A stretch of 64,000 bases of DNA from Streptomyces sp. 150FB (GCF_000818195.1 NZ_JTHL01000001.1:163462-227461); one strand, 5' to 3'; shown: positions 7,109 through 20,011, counted from the first letter of the stretch. Notes: generated by a model not told the origin, from the letters alone. Program-made: numbers and translations.

Positions 7109-10100
7109 CAAGGTGACGGGCAATCGCTTCCGGGGTTCGCAGGGTGAACAGATCACGGATCGTGATCACAGGACCGTACGCGCGGCGGAGCAGCCCGATC
7201 AGCCGCACCGCCACCATGGAGTGCCCGCCGAGGGACACGAAGTCACTCACCGCGCTCAGTTCGTCGTCGTCCAGGTCCAGTGCCTCGGCGAAGAACTCGC
7301 AGACCGCGGTCTCGGTCCCGGTCTCCGGGCCGCGCTCGCCCGCCGTGGTCAGCGCGCCCAGCGGCTTGGCCGCCGGCAACGCCTTGGTGTCGGCCTTCCC
7401 GTTCACCGTCAACGGGATGCTGTCGACCTGGGCGTAGTGCGTCGGACGCAGAAAGTCCGGCAGCCCGGCGCCCACTTCGGCGGCGACCACCGCCAAGTCT
7501 GCGCCGTCCAGCACGAGATAGGCGGCCAGCCGGTACGCGCCGTCGACCCCCGGGTCGGGCTGGGCGACCGCGGCGACGAACCGTACGGCAGGGTGAGCCG
7601 CGAACACGGCCTCGACCTCGCCGAGTTCGACCCGGTGCCCCCGGATCTTGACCTGTTGGTCGGTGCGGCCCAGGTACGTCAGGTTCCCGTCGGGCCGCCG
7701 GACCACCAGGTCGCCCGTGCGGTACATGCGTTCACCGGATGCGCCGAACGGGCAGGCGACGAAGCGGTGCGCGGTGTGGGCGGGCTGCCCGAGATAGCCG
7801 CGCGCGATGCCGATGCCCGACACGTACAGCTCGCCGGGTACGCCGTCCGGCAGCGGCCGCAGCCACGGGTCCAGCACGTACACATCGGTGTTGTCGATCG
7901 CCACGCCCACCACGGGGTCCTGGCAGTCGAAGGTGCCGACGCCAAGGGTGTTGATGGTGCACTCGGTGGGCCCGTACAGGTTGTAGCCGACCGTCCCCTT
8001 ACTCTCGGCGAGGCGCCGCCACAACGCCGGTGTGACGGCCTCGCCACCCAGCAGGACCAGCGCCGGCCGCCGCCCCGGATCGTCGAGCAGTCCCTCGGCC
8101 ACCAACTGCTGCGCGTAGGTCGGCGTCACGTTGATGACGTCGATCCCGTGCTCAAGGCAGTACTCGACCAACCGGGGCGCGTCGCGGCGCAGTTCCTCGT
8201 CGCAGATGTGCACTTCGTGGCCGTCGGCCAGCCACAGCAGCTCCTCCCACGACATGTCGAACGCGAACGACACGGTGTGCGCTATCCGGAGGACCCGGTG
8301 GCCGTGCTCGGCGAGGACCGGCTCGAAGATCCGGCGCTGATGGTTGATGAGCATGTTGGTGAGCCCGGCGTACTCGGTCACCACGCCCTTGGGCTTCCCG
8401 GTCGATCCGGAGGTGTAGATCGTGTACGCGGGGTGCCGCAGGCGGTCCGGGTCGTCCGGCGCGAACGTCGCACACGGCTCGGCCTCGGGCAGCGGCCGGT
8501 CCAGCTCGATCAGCTCGCCGGTCAGCCGGTGCGACACGGCGCTCACGGTGAGGATCAGCTCCGGGCGGGCGTCAGCGACGATCGCGGCGATCCGCTCGTC
8601 CGGGTGGTCCAGCTCCAGTGGCACATACGCTGCGCCGACGCGCAGTACGGCGAACAGCGCCACGATCGAGTCGAGGGAGCGCGGGATCGCGAGACCCACG
8701 GTCGTCTCGGGTCCGATGCCCCGCAGGGCGAGCACCCCCGCCACCGCCCTGCTGCGGTCGCGGAGTTGGGCGAAGGTCATGGTCGCGCCGTGGGCGACGA
8801 GCGCGACCCGCCCGGGGTCCCGGTCCGCCGCCCGGTCGAACCGGTCGACGACGGTGTCCGTGCCGATGTCCGTACGTCCGGCGGGCTCGGGTTCCGGTCC
8901 CAACCCCCGTAGCGCGCCCACCGGTCCGGCCGACCGGGTCAGCTCGTCGAGGACCCGCAGGTAGTCGTCGAGGAGACGACGGGCGTTCCCGGTGTTCTCG
9001 TCCCGGTGCTCCAGCTTGACCGTGAGCCGCTCGCCGGGCGTGACGACCCAGGTGAAGGGGTAGTGCGTGGAGTCGTCGGCGCGCACCGACTCGATGCCGT
9101 GCTGGGCGTTCATCTCGGCGAACGCGTCCATGTCCAGGAAGTTCTGGAGCACGAACAGGTTGTCGAAGAGGGTGTTGTGCCCACTGGCCCGCTGGATCTC
9201 GCCGAGCCCCAGGTGCTCGTGCTCCATCGCCTCGACCCTGGCCGCCTGTACGGCCGACAGGTACGCGCCGACCGTGTCGCCCGGCCGTGGCCGCGTCCAC
9301 ATGGGCACGGTGTTGAGCAGAACACCGACGATGCCGGACAGCCCCTCGCCCTCGCGGCCCGAGACGGTCACACCGAACACGGCGTCACTCCGGCCGGTGT
9401 GTGCGCCGAGGAGGAGGCCGAAAGCGCCGGTCAGTACGGAGTTCAGTGTGACGCCGTGCACCCTGGCCGCTTCCCGCAGCCGTTCCGACAGGTCGGCGGA
9501 GAGTGTGTGCGTCAACGCGCGCGGCAGGTCGTCCGAGAAGGACGGCTCCGGTCCGGCGAGCAGCGTCGGGCCCGGCAGGCCGGCCAGGTGCTCCGCCCAG
9601 AAGCGTTCCGATACGGCCGGGTCCTTGGCGTCGAGCGTCCGGGCGTAGTCCTCGAAGCTCGGCGTGGCCGGGGCCGCGTCGAGCGGCTCGCCGGCGACGA
9701 CGGCCTGGTAGGCGCCGAACAGGTCCCGGAGCAGGATCTCGCGGGACCAGCCGTCCCACAGCAGCAGGTGGTAGCTCAGCAGCAGGCCGTCCCGGTCGTC
9801 GGGCAGCCGTACGACGGTCAACCGGATCAGCGGCGGCTCACCCGGGTCGAATCCCGTGTCGCGGTCCTGGTCGCGCAGGGCCTCGATCTCCGTCTCCGCC
9901 GACAGACGGACCGTACGGACACCGACCCGCCGGCCCGCCTTCAGCACCTGGACCGGGTTTCCGTCGTCGTCGGTGGTGAAGCCGGCGCCGACGACCGGGT
10001 GGCGCCCGATCACGTAGGCCATCGCCTCGGCCAGCGCGTCGGTGTCCAGACACCGGTCGAAGGTGAAGTAGCTCTGCGCGACGTAGTGTCCGGCCGAGCC

Positions 10101-13100
10101 CGCCATCTGGGCCTGGAAGAACAGGCCGCGCTGGAGCGGGGTGACGGGCGCCGTACGCTCGGCCGTCGCCGAGGCGTCCGCGACGCGCTCCAGGGCGTCG
10201 CGCCAGTGCTCGGTGATCTCGTCGGGGATGCCCTCGGTGAGGGTGAACGCCGCGTTCAGGCTCCCGGTGGCGTCGTCGGTCCACGCGTTGACCTCGACGG
10301 CGTACGGGCCGGTCTGATCGCCGGCGGTGAGCTGCGGCGCCTGGGACTCGCCGCCCCGGCCGAGGTAGTTGAAGAGGACCTGCGGGCGGGCTGTCAGCAG
10401 CGGGGCCGTCTGCGGGTTGAGGTACCTGAGCCGGCCGTAGGCGACGTGCCCGCCTTCGTCCGGCTGGCGTGCGGCGATCTCGTGCGCCGCGGCGACAGGG
10501 TCGGTGTGTGCGGTGAGCCGTACGGGCGCGATGGAGGTGAACCAGCCGACCGTACGGGTGTAGTCGTGGTGTTCCAGGGCGGGGACCCGGCCGTGCCGCT
10601 CCAGCTCGATCGCGAGATCGGTGGGTGACGGCTGTACGCACGTCAGCGCGGTGCGCAGTGCGCCGCACAGCAACTCGGTGAGACCCACGCCGAGTACGGC
10701 GGGCGCGGTACGCGTCACGCGGTCGCTCACGTCGGGCGCGAGCACAACCGTTCGCTCGCGGGATCCTTCCACTGTGCTCAGCAGCGCGGGCGCCTGGAGC
10801 GTGGTGACCCAGTGCCCGAGGTCGTCGAGCACCTGGGTGGACCGCGCCACCAGGGCTTCGGCGTATTCGGCGTAGGACGAGGTAGGCGGCGGCAGGGCCG
10901 CCCCGCTCATGGCGGTGGCCAGGTCGTCGAGGAGGATCAGCCAGGACACCGAGTCGACGGCGAGGTGGTGCACGGTGACCACCAGGGTTCGGCTCGCCTC
11001 GAGCCAGGCGAACGCGATGACTTCGCCGGACTCGGGATCGAGCCGGCCTGCGGCCTCGTTCGCCGCGGTCGTCGCATCCGTCCCTTCTTTCCGTACGACG
11101 GGGACCTCGCGGGCGGGTTCGGTACGCAGTGCCCAGGCGCCGTGCTCGACGCGCAGCCGCAGCCGGAGCACCGGGTGGGCGGCCACAACGGCGTTCGCGG
11201 CGCGCTCGGCGTCGGCGAATCCGCTGCCCTCGGGCGCCACCAGCGTCCTGGCCTGAGCGAACCGGGCGAGCGATCCGCCCAGTTCCCGCTGGCGCAGGAT
11301 GATCGGCGTCGGTGGCAGCGGGCCGTCCTCGCGGTGGGAGGAGACGGACGGCCCGGCCCCCGGTGTACGCGTCCCCAGGTGCTCGGCGAGCGCGCGCGGT
11401 GTCCGGAACAGGAACACGTCGCGGGGCGCGACGGGCAGGCCGAGCGCCCTGGCACGGTTGATCAGGGTGATGGCGACGATGCTGTCGCCCCCGGCCATGA
11501 AGAAGTCGGTGTCGCCGTCCGCTGCGGAGCCGGGCAGCGTCTCGGCGAAGATGCCGACGAGTGTGGCGAGTGCGGAACCACTCGCGGCCACCGGGGTGTT
11601 GTCCTGTGCGGCGGCACGCTCGGTCAGGGCCTTGCGGTCCAACTTGCCGTTGACCGTGAGCGGCAGGGCATCGACCGGCAGCACCCGGCCCGGCACCATG
11701 TGCGGGGGCAGCTTCGTGGTCAGCAGGTCGGTGAAATCACCGGGCACCCGGCCCACGACGTGTGCGACGAGGTGGTCTCCGCTGTCCGCCACGGTGACCG
11801 CCACATCGGTCACACCGTCGAACTCCCTGACGGCTGACTCCACTTCACCGAGTTCGATACGGAAGCCCTTGAGCTGCACCTGGTCGTCGGCACGGCCGGC
11901 GAACTCCAGCTCGCCGTCGAGCGTACGGCGAGCGAGATCGCCCGTGTGGTACATGCGGGAGCCGTCGCGGGCGAACGGGTTCGCGACGAACCGGCCGGCG
12001 GTGAGCCCCGGCCTGCCCAGGTAACCGAGCGCCACCTGGTCGCCTGCGACATAGATGGCGCCCACGCGGCCCGGCGGCACCGGCCGGAGCCGGTCGTCGA
12101 GCACATAGGTGACCAGGCCGGGAATCGGACCGCCGATCGGGCTGATGTCGTCGCCGAGGCCGAAGTCCTCGTCGGTCAGCACCCGGTGGGTGACGTGGAC
12201 GGTGGTCTCGGTGATGCCGTACATGTTGACCAGCTCGGGTGACCCGGTGCCGTGCCGCTCGACCCAGCCGCGCAGCCGCCCGAGATCCAGCGCCTCGCCT
12301 CCGAAGATGACCCGGCGCAGTGCCGTGACCGGTTCGCCGGCATGCCGGTCGGCCTCGATGAACTGGTAGAACGCCGACGGGGTCTGGTTGAGCACCGTCA
12401 CTCCGCGCTCACGGACCAGCCGGTGGAAGTCCACCGGGGAGCGGGTCAGCCCGTACTCCGGCACGAGCAGCTCGCCGCCGTGCGCCAGCGCGCCCCACAG
12501 CTCCCAGACCGCGAAGTCGAAGGAGAAGGAGTGGAATTGGACCCACACGTCGTGCGGGCCGAAGTCCATGCCGGGCCGGGTGTTCGCGAGCAGCGTCACC
12601 ACACTGGAGTGCGGGACGACAACGCCCTTGGGCCTGCCGGTCGATCCGGACGTGTAGATCACGTACGCGGGGTCGTGCCAGGCCGCCTCGGCACTGGTTG
12701 TCCCGGACTCGACAGTGTCGAACTCGGCGGTTTCCAAAGGCAGTTCGTCCCCCTGCACGAGCACGCGGGCCGACACGCCGGCTCGGGCCAGCAGTTCGGT
12801 GAAGCGCTCGCGCTGTTCACGGCCCACGAGAACGACCTGCGGAGCGGCGTCGGCGAGGATGTACTCCAGCCGTTCGTCCGGATACGCCACGTCCAGCGGT
12901 ACGTACGCGCCGCCCGCGGTGACGACCGCGACCAGGGCGACGACCTGCTCCACGGAGCGCGGGACGGCCACGGCGACCCGCTTGCCCGGCCCGACACCGG
13001 CCGCGCGCAGGGCCGAGGCCAACGCGCCCTTGGCCTCCGCCAGTTCTCCGTAACTCAGCGACCTGGTACCACCGTCGAGACCGCACTGGGTGACGGCGGT

Positions 13101-16100
13101 GGCCGCCGGGTCACGGGTCACGGCCGCGTCGAACAGCCCGCCCAGGGTGGTCGGGGCGATGCGCGCGGGACACCGGCCGGCCTCGGGTGCCAGGTCGTGG
13201 ACCAGGGCCTCCGGCCGGCTGAGCAGGCCGGTGAGGGTCCGGGTGAACGTACGCAGGATCGCCTGGGCGCTCGACTCCCGCAGCAGTGCGCCGTCGTAGA
13301 TCAGGTTGAAGCGCGGACGGGCGTCGCGTGTGCGCTCCACCACCAGCGTCAACGGGTAGTGCGGGGCGCCCTCGTTCACGATGTCGGTGATGACGAGCGT
13401 GTCGCCGGGCCGCCGCAGACCGTCCACGTCGGTGGCGACATCGAACACCACCAGAGTGTCGAACAGCGGGCCGGCGCCTGCCTGGCGGCCGATCCGTGCC
13501 AGCGAGACATGCTGGTGCGGCAGTACCGCGCTCTGGTGTTCGCGCACCGCGGCGAGCAGGTCGCGCGCCGTGGTGCTGTCGGCCCAACGAGCCCGTACGG
13601 GAATCGTGTTGATGAACAGGCCCACCATGTCCCCGATGCCGGGCAGGTCCGCGTCGCGCCCGGACACCGTGGACCCGAACACCACGTCCTCGCTGTGCAG
13701 GATGCCGCCCAACGTCAGGGCCCAAGCGCTGTGTACGGCCACGCTCAGGGGCACGCCCGCCGACCGGACGGCCGCGTCGAAGTCCTGACCGTCGACACCG
13801 TCCGCGGTGTCGACGCCGTCGGCGCTTTCGGCGCGGTCGTCACCGAGTTCGACCGCGGTGTCGGCGAACCGGTCGGACGGGGTGTGCCCCTCGGCGACCA
13901 GCGAGGGGCCGGGCAGCTCGGCGAGTTCGCCGCCCCACACCCGGTCGCTCTCCTCGTCGTCGCGTTCGGCGAGCCACCTCACGTAGTCGCCGAAGCCGCC
14001 GAGCGGATACACGGTCCGCGGCGCGTGGTACTCGGCCAGCAGAGCGCGGAGCATCGGTGGCACCGACCAGCCGTCGGCGATGAGGTGGTGCACGGTCTGC
14101 ACCAGGACGTTCCGTCCCGCGCCGGCGCGGATGAGTGTGTACCGCGTCAGCGGTCCCACTGCCAGATCGAACCCGGTGCGACGGTCCCGCTCGGCGAGGT
14201 CGCGGATTTCGTCGTCGGTGATGCCGGGGCGGTCCAGCGTGCTGAAGGGGGCGTCCACACCACGCTCGTGTACGGAGACCACGCGCCCGTCGGCCAGGGC
14301 GATGAACCGCGCGGCCAGGTTCGGGAACAGCGTGAGCAGCCGGGTGGCGGCCGCCGCCAGCCGGTCGGCGTCCACCTCGCCCTCCAGCGTGAGCAGTTGC
14401 TGCTCGACATAGCTGCCGGTCGCGTCGTCGTCGAAGACCGAGTGGAAGTACAGCCCCTCCTGCAAGGGGGTCAACGGCAGGACGTCCCGTAGCGCCGGGC
14501 CGTCGAGGCCGTCGACATCGGCCTGCGTGAGCGGCACCAGGCCGAAGTCGCTGGGAGAGTGACCGCCCTGGTCGAGTGCGGCCAGCCCTGCCAGCCCGGC
14601 CAGGGCCATCCGGAAGTACTCGCCGAGAGTGGCGATGTCCTCGTCGGTGAACATCCCGGCGGGCCAGGAGAGGGTGGTGACCAGCTCGTACGCACCGGTC
14701 GTGGCGGGCTCGGCGATCGCGTTGAACTCCAGGGCGCGCGGCAGCCGCATCCTCGGGTCGCGCTTCTCCCCCAACTGCCCAGTGGTCCGTGCGAGTTGCC
14801 AGTCACCGGACGCGCCCGCCTCGAAGCGGCCAAGGTAGTTGAACAACACCTGCGGTGCGGATGCGTCGAACTCGGCCTGGGCCAGGTACCGCAGGGCGCC
14901 GTAGGAAACCCCGTTGTCCGGCACCCGGGCGAGGTCTTCCTTGACCGCCTTGAGCGCGGCGGCCAGATACTCGGGTGCGGTGAAATCGGCCGCCGTGCCG
15001 GGGTCCACGATCACCGGGAACAGCGTGGTGAACCAGCCCACGGTGCGGGAGAGTTCCGGCTCGAAGCCGGCGGTCCCCGCCACGAACCCTCCCTCGCGGC
15101 CGTGGCCTTCCAGCTCGATGTGCGCGAAGGTCTGATCCTGCCCGAGGTCGCGGCGCCACCGGGCAAGGGTGACGGCGAGCGAGGTCAGCAGTACGTCGTT
15201 GACGCGGGCGTGGAACTTCGCCGGAATGTCGCCCAGGAGCGCGGCCGTAACCTCCGGACCGACCGAGACGGTCCGTGTCCGCTCCCCCGCGACGGTGTCG
15301 GCCTCGGACAGCGCGCGCCTGCCGACCGGTCCGTCCGCTCCCGGCAGGGGACGCCGGAAGTAGGCGTCGTCCGCGTCGAAGGCCGCGCGCTCCAGCAACT
15401 GTGTCCAGCGCCGGAACGACGTGCCCACCGGGGGCAGTTCGATCGGTGCGCGCGAGGCGAACTGCCGCCACGCCGTGGCCAGGTCCTCCATCAGGATCCG
15501 CCAGGACACACCGTCGATCACCACATGATGGACGACCACGACCAGGTGCCGTGCCTCGCGGCGCCACACCGCGCGCAGCATCACGCCGTTGTCCGGGTCG
15601 AGCCCGTCAGCGGCGAGCGCGACGCACTCGTCGAGCGGACGGTCACTCTCCTGCCACCGCGTGAGGGCCTGGTCCGCCTGGTCCGCCTGGTCCGCCTCCG
15701 GGATGTCGAAGCTCCAGCGCTCGCCGCGTACCAGCCGGGCACGCAGCATGGCGTGCCGCCCGACCACGGCGGCGAGGATCTCGTCGAGGGCGTCGGCGGT
15801 CAGGTCCGCCGGGGTGTTCAGCACCACCGACTGCACGAACCCGTCGATCGCGTCCGTGGTCTCGCCGAGCCACCGTACGACGGGCGATCCCACGAAGGAA
15901 CCGGTCGCGACATCACGGTGGTCCACGGTGGAGACGTCCTCCCGGCTCGCCACCGCTGCCAGCGCCCCCACCACGCTGTTGCCGAAGATCTGCCGTGCCG
16001 TGACGTGGAGACCCGCGTCCCGCAACGCGCTCAGCAGCGAGATCGCCAGGATGCTGTCTCCGCCGAGCTGGAAGAAGTCCTGGTCGACACCGACCTCGTC

Positions 16101-18101
16101 AAGCCGCAGCACCGCCCCGACCGCCGCGCACACCAGGTGCTCGTTCTCGGTGGCGGGCGGGACGATCGAGCCCGCTCCGAGGGCGGGCTCCGGCAGCGCC
16201 CCCCGGTCGAGCTTGCCGTTGGCGGTGAGCGGGAACTCCTTCATCACGACGAAGTGGGCGGGCACCATGTACTCGACCATGTGCTCGGCGGCCCACGCCT
16301 TGACCTCGTCCGCCCGCAGGTCCCCGCTCCCGGACGCCGGGATCACGTACCCCACGAGGTACGTGCCGCCCGCCGTGTTCTTCTTCGCGACGACGCAGGT
16401 GTGCCGTACCCCGGGGTGTTCCGCGAGACCGGCCTCGACGTCCTCGATCTCCAGCCGCATGCCACGGATCTTGATCTGGTTGTCGGCCCGGCCGAGGAAG
16501 TCCAGCGACCCGTCCGGGGCGAACCGCGCGAGGTCACCGGTCCGGTAGAGCCGGGAACCGTCCCCGGCGAACGGGTTCGCCACGAACCGGGACGCGGTCA
16601 GGCCCGGCGCGTTGACGTACCCGCGCCCGAGCAGGAACCCGCCCGCGTACAGCTCGCCGCCGACCCCGACCGGGACCGGGCGCAGTTCGTCGTCCAGTAC
16701 GTACAACTGCGTGTTGGGGTTGGCCTTGCCGATCGATGTGGACAGGCGTTCCGCCGCGCCCCGGTAGATGACGTGCGAGACGCCGATCGTCGTCTCGGCC
16801 GGCCCGTAGCCGTGGTAGAGGGGGATGTCGAGCCGGGTACGGAACCGCTCGTACAGCTCCGGGGTCAGCACCTCGCCGCCGCACCACACGTGCCGCAGGC
16901 TGTCGAGGCGCCCGGAGTCGCCGGCCATTTCCAGCAGTACGTCCAGCATGGAGGAGACCAGGTATGTGAAGGTGACGCGCTGCTCGGCGATCACGCTGAG
17001 CAGGTGGTGCGGGTCGCGTTCGCCGCCGGGCCGCAGGATCACCAACCTGCCGCCGGATACCAGCGGCAGGAAGATTTCGTTGATGGAGATGTCGAACGAC
17101 AACGGCGCCTTGAACAGCGAAGCGTCGTCGTGGCCGAAGCCCAGGATCTCGTCAACCTGCCACAGCAGGCGCTCGCTGATCGCTTCGTGCCGGATCATCG
17201 CGCCCTTGGGCCGCCCGGTCGAACCGGACGTGAAGATCACGTACGCCAGAGCCGCGCCCGGGACACGCACCTCGGGTCCCTCGACGGGGCAGGAACCGAA
17301 TTTCCAGTCGCCGAGGTCGACGGCAACGGCTTCCGGTTCACCGGAGTCGCTCTCACCCGAGTCGTTGAGCTGGAGCACGATCCGGGCGTCCTCGATGACG
17401 ACGGCCCGGCGCGCTGCGGGCCACTGCGGATCGAGCGGTACGAAGGCGCACCCCGCCCGGAGCACGGCGAGGAGCCCGATCACCATCTCGGCCGAGCGGC
17501 CCAGCGAGATGCCGACGACTTGTTCGGCGGTGAAACCAAGCTCGCTCAGATGGTGGGCCAACTGGCCGGAGAGGTCAGCCACTTGGCGATACGTCAGCGA
17601 GCGGTGCTCGTCGACGACAGCGACGGCGTCCGGCCTGTTCCGTGCCTGCTCGCGGAACATCTCCACGACGGTCGGGCGGACCCGGTCGGTCCCGGTGTCG
17701 TTCCACCCGGCCAGGGCCTCGATCCTCGCCGCGGCGCTGGACGGACCGATGGTGCCGAGGGTCCGGTCGGGGAAGTCTGCCAGGTCGTCCAGGGCGAGTT
17801 GCGCCTCGGCCGGGTCGACACCTTCGGGGACGGCGATGCTCCGGCCCTCGTCCGGGCCGCACGTACCGGCTTCCCAACTGCCGTACCCGCCGCCGCCGTT
17901 GTCGACCCATCCGAGGACGTCGGTGAACAGCGTGCCCGGGGCGAGGTCCATGCCGTCGGGACTCCGGCCGGTCGCCCAGTACGACAGCCCGATGGCGCAC
18001 GCTGCGGCGATGGTCCGGTCGGAGTAGTCACCGGTCCGCCGGCGTATGTCGGCCAGACGCGCGGGAGAAAGCAGCACGAGACGAGCGCTCGGTTCCATCA
18101 T
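7095..18101 (-). CDS. cchH: trimodular NRPS, coelichelin synthetase
   Basis: A 3668-residue NRPS. Approximate domain order is A1 145-640, T1 with GGDS near 682, E1 735-1160 with [11 protein letters not shown]2 1200-1640 with HHLIADGW, A2 1650-2120, T2 with GGDS near 2204, E2 2260-2640 with [11 protein letters not shown]3 2655-3060, A3 3085-3580, and T3 with GGHS near 3624. There is no thioesterase. Specificity positions read DINYWGGIGK (N5-formyl-N5-hydroxyornithine), DFWNIGMVHK (threonine) and DMENLGLINK (N5-hydroxyornithine). These are the codes of coelichelin synthetase, a three-module enzyme that makes a tetrapeptide and so must use module 1 twice. The C3 motif is YHLLLWDG, with Tyr for the first His. 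The start is ATG 18101 (an adjacent ATG at 18098 is possible), and AAGGGA lies about 13 bases upstream. Its own iron boxes are in the 58-bp gap behind cchG. Confidence 0.97.
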   Translation of the reverse strand: MMEPSARLVLLSPARLADIRRRTGDYSDRTIAAACAIGLSYWATGRSPDGMDLAPGTLFTDVLGWVDNGGGGYGSWEAGTCGPDEGRSIAVPEGVDPAEAQLALDDLADFPDRTLGTIGPSSAAARIEALAGWNDTGTDRVRPTVVEMFREQARNRPDAVAVVDEHRSLTYRQVADLSGQLAHHLSELGFTAEQVVGISLGRSAEMVIGLLAVLRAGCAFVPLDPQWPAARRAVVIEDARIVLQLNDSGESDSGEPEAVAVDLGDWKFGSCPVEGPEVRVPGAALAYVIFTSGSTGRPKGAMIRHEAISERLLWQVDEILGFGHDDASLFKAPLSFDISINEIFLPLVSGGRLVILRPGGERDPHHLLSVIAEQRVTFTYLVSSMLDVLLEMAGDSGRLDSLRHVWCGGEVLTPELYERFRTRLDIPLYHGYGPAETTIGVSHVIYRGAAERLSTSIGKANPNTQLYVLDDELRPVPVGVGGELYAGGFLLGRGYVNAPGLTASRFVANPFAGDGSRLYRTGDLARFAPDGSLDFLGRADNQIKIRGMRLEIEDVEAGLAEHPGVRHTCVVAKKNTAGGTYLVGYVIPASGSGDLRADEVKAWAAEHMVEYMVPAHFVVMKEFPLTANGKLDRGALPEPALGAGSIVPPATENEHLVCAAVGAVLRLDEVGVDQDFFQLGGDSILAISLLSALRDAGLHVTARQIFGNSVVGALAAVASREDVSTVDHRDVATGSFVGSPVVRWLGETTDAIDGFVQSVVLNTPADLTADALDEILAAVVGRHAMLRARLVRGERWSFDIPEADQADQADQALTRWQESDRPLDECVALAADGLDPDNGVMLRAVWRREARHLVVVVHHVVIDGVSWRILMEDLATAWRQFASRAPIELPPVGTSFRRWTQLLERAAFDADDAYFRRPLPGADGPVGRRALSEADTVAGERTRTVSVGPEVTAALLGDIPAKFHARVNDVLLTSLAVTLARWRRDLGQDQTFAHIELEGHGREGGFVAGTAGFEPELSRTVGWFTTLFPVIVDPGTAADFTAPEYLAAALKAVKEDLARVPDNGVSYGALRYLAQAEFDASAPQVLFNYLGRFEAGASGDWQLARTTGQLGEKRDPRMRLPRALEFNAIAEPATTGAYELVTTLSWPAGMFTDEDIATLGEYFRMALAGLAGLAALDQGGHSPSDFGLVPLTQADVDGLDGPALRDVLPLTPLQEGLYFHSVFDDDATGSYVEQQLLTLEGEVDADRLAAAATRLLTLFPNLAARFIALADGRVVSVHERGVDAPFSTLDRPGITDDEIRDLAERDRRTGFDLAVGPLTRYTLIRAGAGRNVLVQTVHHLIADGWSVPPMLRALLAEYHAPRTVYPLGGFGDYVRWLAERDDEESDRVWGGELAELPGPSLVAEGHTPSDRFADTAVELGDDRAESADGVDTADGVDGQDFDAAVRSAGVPLSVAVHSAWALTLGGILHSEDVVFGSTVSGRDADLPGIGDMVGLFINTIPVRARWADSTTARDLLAAVREHQSAVLPHQHVSLARIGRQAGAGPLFDTLVVFDVATDVDGLRRPGDTLVITDIVNEGAPHYPLTLVVERTRDARPRFNLIYDGALLRESSAQAILRTFTRTLTGLLSRPEALVHDLAPEAGRCPARIAPTTLGGLFDAAVTRDPAATAVTQCGLDGGTRSLSYGELAEAKGALASALRAAGVGPGKRVAVAVPRSVEQVVALVAVVTAGGAYVPLDVAYPDERLEYILADAAPQVVLVGREQRERFTELLARAGVSARVLVQGDELPLETAEFDTVESGTTSAEAAWHDPAYVIYTSGSTGRPKGVVVPHSSVVTLLANTRPGMDFGPHDVWVQFHSFSFDFAVWELWGALAHGGELLVPEYGLTRSPVDFHRLVRERGVTVLNQTPSAFYQFIEADRHAGEPVTALRRVIFGGEALDLGRLRGWVERHGTGSPELVNMYGITETTVHVTHRVLTDEDFGLGDDISPIGGPIPGLVTYVLDDRLRPVPPGRVGAIYVAGDQVALGYLGRPGLTAGRFVANPFARDGSRMYHTGDLARRTLDGELEFAGRADDQVQLKGFRIELGEVESAVREFDGVTDVAVTVADSGDHLVAHVVGRVPGDFTDLLTTKLPPHMVPGRVLPVDALPLTVNGKLDRKALTERAAAQDNTPVAASGSALATLVGIFAETLPGSAADGDTDFFMAGGDSIVAITLINRARALGLPVAPRDVFLFRTPRALAEHLGTRTPGAGPSVSSHREDGPLPPTPIILRQRELGGSLARFAQARTLVAPEGSGFADAERAANAVVAAHPVLRLRLRVEHGAWALRTEPAREVPVVRKEGTDATTAANEAAGRLDPESGEVIAFAWLEASRTLVVTVHHLAVDSVSWLILLDDLATAMSGAALPPPTSSYAEYAEALVARSTQVLDDLGHWVTTLQAPALLSTVEGSRERTVVLAPDVSDRVTRTAPAVLGVGLTELLCGALRTALTCVQPSPTDLAIELERHGRVPALEHHDYTRTVGWFTSIAPVRLTAHTDPVAAAHEIAARQPDEGGHVAYGRLRYLNPQTAPLLTARPQVLFNYLGRGGESQAPQLTAGDQTGPYAVEVNAWTDDATGSLNAAFTLTEGIPDEITEHWRDALERVADASATAERTAPVTPLQRGLFFQAQMAGSAGHYVAQSYFTFDRCLDTDALAEAMAYVIGRHPVVGAGFTTDDDGNPVQVLKAGRRVGVRTVRLSAETEIEALRDQDRDTGFDPGEPPLIRLTVVRLPDDRDGLLLSYHLLLWDGWSREILLRDLFGAYQAVVAGEPLDAAPATPSFEDYARTLDAKDPAVSERFWAEHLAGLPGPTLLAGPEPSFSDDLPRALTHTLSADLSERLREAARVHGVTLNSVLTGAFGLLLGAHTGRSDAVFGVTVSGREGEGLSGIVGVLLNTVPMWTRPRPGDTVGAYLSAVQAARVEAMEHEHLGLGEIQRASGHNTLFDNLFVLQNFLDMDAFAEMNAQHGIESVRADDSTHYPFTWVVTPGERLTVKLEHRDENTGNARRLLDDYLRVLDELTRSAGPVGALRGLGPEPEPAGRTDIGTDTVVDRFDRAADRDPGRVALVAHGATMTFAQLRDRSRAVAGVLALRGIGPETTVGLAIPRSLDSIVALFAVLRVGAAYVPLELDHPDERIAAIVADARPELILTVSAVSHRLTGELIELDRPLPEAEPCATFAPDDPDRLRHPAYTIYTSGSTGKPKGVVTEYAGLTNMLINHQRRIFEPVLAEHGHRVLRIAHTVSFAFDMSWEELLWLADGHEVHICDEELRRDAPRLVEYCLEHGIDVINVTPTYAQQLVAEGLLDDPGRRPALVLLGGEAVTPALWRRLAESKGTVGYNLYGPTECTINTLGVGTFDCQDPVVGVAIDNTDVYVLDPWLRPLPDGVPGELYVSGIGIARGYLGQPAHTAHRFVACPFGASGERMYRTGDLVVRRPDGNLTYLGRTDQQVKIRGHRVELGEVEAVFAAHPAVRFVAAVAQPDPGVDGAYRLAAYLVLDGADLAVVAAEVGAGLPDFLRPTHYAQVDSIPLTVNGKADTKALPAAKPLGALTTAGERGPETGTETAVCEFFAEALDLDDDELSAVSDFVSLGGHSMVAVRLIGLLRRAYGPVITIRDLFTLRTPEAIARHLDDHS

Positions 18102-18129
18102 CGAAGACTCAGCATCCCTTCCAAGGCAT

Positions 18130-18163
18130 GAAAGTTAGCCTAACCTAACTTAGGATTACCTAA
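18130..18163 (-). promoter_or_regulatory. iron box pair upstream of cchH
   Basis: Bases 18130-18148 match the iron-box consensus at 15 of 19 positions and end in CTAACCTAA. Next to them, TTAGG-ATTA-CCTAA at 18150-18163 is a second perfect inverted pair of half sites. The stretch also contains the cchG stop codon. Confidence 0.75.
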
Positions 18164-19947
18164 CTACCCTCACGCCAGGCCCGCCACAATCGCGCGTACC
18201 GGCCGCCCAGAGCCACCAACTCCTCGTGTGTCCCCCGCTCCACCACGCGCCCCTCCTCCAGCACGGCGATCCGGTCCGCCGCCATCGCCTGGGTCAGCCG
18301 GTGTGCCACGAACAGCGTGGTCCGGCCCGCGCACGCGGCCAGCACGGCCCGCTCCAGCTCGGCGGCGCCCTCGCTGCCCGCCTCAGCCGTCGACTCGTCG
18401 AGCACCACCACCGGCGACCGGCTCAACACCAGCCTGGCCAGCGCGACTTGGGCCACCTTGGTGCCGTCCAGGCGCTCGCCGCCCTCGCCGACCAGGGTGT
18501 TCAGGCCCTCAGGCAGCGCGTCGACCCACCGGTCGGCGCCGACCGTACGCAGAGCGTCCATCAGCCGGGCGTCGGTCGCTTCCGGCGCGGCGAGCCGCAG
18601 GTCGTCGGCGAGCGCGCCGGAGAAGATGTGCGTCTCCTGCGTCAGAATGCTCACCAGGGCGCGCGCCCCCGCCTCGTCCAGATCGGCGAGGTCGTTCGGG
18701 CCGACGCGTACCGAGCCGGCCCCCGGGGTCCCGATGCCGGCGATCAGGGCGGCCAGGGTCGACTTGCCCGCACCCGTCGCCCCCACCAGGGCGAGCGAAC
18801 CACCCGCCGGAATGGTCAAGTCGACGTCCCGGAGGACCGGTTCCTCGGTGTCGGGATAGCTGAACGTCAGCCCCTCCACGGTCACCGGGTACGGCGCGGT
18901 GTCCGCCGCCGTAACGGACCTGTCGCCCACCAACCGGTCCTCGGCAGGTTCCCCCAGTACCCCGACGAGGCGGACCAGGCTCGCGCCCGACTTCTGCGCC
19001 TCGTCGAAGGTGAACATGATGGCGCCCAGCGGGGTGAACAGCCGGTGGAACATCAGCGGCGCCGCCGACACCTCGCCCAGACTGGCGGAACCGGTCTCCA
19101 ACAGGGCGTACCCCACCACGAGGATCAGGACGAGCCCGATGAACTCCGCGCGGTTCTCCCTGCCGACGAACCGGCCGAAGAACCGGAACACCTCGATGCC
19201 GAGATCGCGCACCCGCCACGACTCACGGGTGACCGTCTCGCGGACGGCGCCCTCAAGGCGGTACGCCCGGACCGTGTCGATTCCGTTCAGACCGCTGATC
19301 AACGCCTGTGCGCGGTCCGCCTGAGCGGCGCGTTGCTTGCGGTAGAGCGGGGCGGACCGGGGGAGGTACCAGCGCAGGGCCAGGGCGTACGCGGGCAGCG
19401 CGCCGGCGCCCGCCAGGCCGAGCCGCCAGTCCAGCCCGAACATGCCGGCCGTCGCTATGACGACCAGCAGCCCGGCCGAGAACACCGTGGGGATGGCCGT
19501 CCGGATACCGTTGGACAGCACTGCCACATCGTCCCCGACCCGGGACAGCACATCGCCCCTGCCGACCTGCTCGATCCGGGCGCTCGGCATCCCGAGCACC
19601 GCCCGGACTGCGCCTTCCCGCAGCCGCGCGAGCAGTTCGGCGCCCAGCCGTCCGATCAGGTACGTCGACGCCGCGGTGGCCGCGGCGCCGAGCAGCGCGG
19701 CGGCCCCCAGCAACACCCCGATCGTGACCAGGACCGAGCGCGATCCGCCCTCGGCCACCCCGTCGACCACCCGGCCGAGCAGGAGCACCGGGACCACCTG
19801 GAGCGCCGCGCCCGCCACCGTACTGAGTACGGTGGCGGCCGTCAGCCGCGGCGCCGCCCGGCAGTGCGCCACCACCCACCGGGTGGCCTCACCCCCGGTC
19901 GCCGCGCGCAAGGTCGCCGGCGGGACGCGCGTGTCGGTGGCGCTCAT
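18160..19947 (-). CDS. cchG: ABC half-transporter with degenerate signature motif
   Basis: A 595-residue ABC half-transporter with a membrane domain at about residues 25-330 and an ATPase domain from about 355. Walker A (GATGAGKST), Walker B with catalytic Glu (VVVLDES) and the H-loop (FVAHRLT) are intact. The signature LSGGQ is replaced by LDGTKVAQVALARL, and the D-loop is atypical (STAEAGSEG). This complements CchI, whose signature is good but whose Walker A and B are lost. The pair is therefore read as one asymmetric exporter for coelichelin. ATG at 19947 has no clear ribosome site, but it overlaps the stop of a 21-codon frame that follows cchF, so translation is probably coupled. Confidence 0.9.
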   Translation of the reverse strand: MSATDTRVPPATLRAATGGEATRWVVAHCRAAPRLTAATVLSTVAGAALQVVPVLLLGRVVDGVAEGGSRSVLVTIGVLLGAAALLGAAATAASTYLIGRLGAELLARLREGAVRAVLGMPSARIEQVGRGDVLSRVGDDVAVLSNGIRTAIPTVFSAGLLVVIATAGMFGLDWRLGLAGAGALPAYALALRWYLPRSAPLYRKQRAAQADRAQALISGLNGIDTVRAYRLEGAVRETVTRESWRVRDLGIEVFRFFGRFVGRENRAEFIGLVLILVVGYALLETGSASLGEVSAAPLMFHRLFTPLGAIMFTFDEAQKSGASLVRLVGVLGEPAEDRLVGDRSVTAADTAPYPVTVEGLTFSYPDTEEPVLRDVDLTIPAGGSLALVGATGAGKSTLAALIAGIGTPGAGSVRVGPNDLADLDEAGARALVSILTQETHIFSGALADDLRLAAPEATDARLMDALRTVGADRWVDALPEGLNTLVGEGGERLDGTKVAQVALARLVLSRSPVVVLDESTAEAGSEGAAELERAVLAACAGRTTLFVAHRLTQAMAADRIAVLEEGRVVERGTHEELVALGGRYARLWRAWREGS

Positions 19948-20009
19948 ACGCGGGCCATGTCGAGCCGGGGGCGCGACAGGTTGACCGTCATCTCCAGTCG
20001 ACCGGCCAT
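19944..20009 (-). CDS. possible 21-codon coupling ORF between cchF and cchG
   Basis: ATG at 20009 opens just after the cchF stop. The frame runs 21 codons and ends in a TGA that overlaps the cchG ATG (ATGA). No ribosome site or known motif is visible. Its most likely role is to carry ribosomes from cchF to cchG, which lacks a ribosome site. It may not make a functional peptide. Confidence 0.3.
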   Translation of the reverse strand: MAGRLEMTVNLSRPRLDMARV

Positions 20010-20011
20010 CT

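Noticed and set aside
14559..18131. A 1190-codon open frame on the plus strand opposite cchH
   Set aside because: It is antisense to the NRPS. Its translation is the low-complexity Arg/Gly/Val/Asp-rich product typical of the mirror frame of high-GC genes, and it shows no domain.
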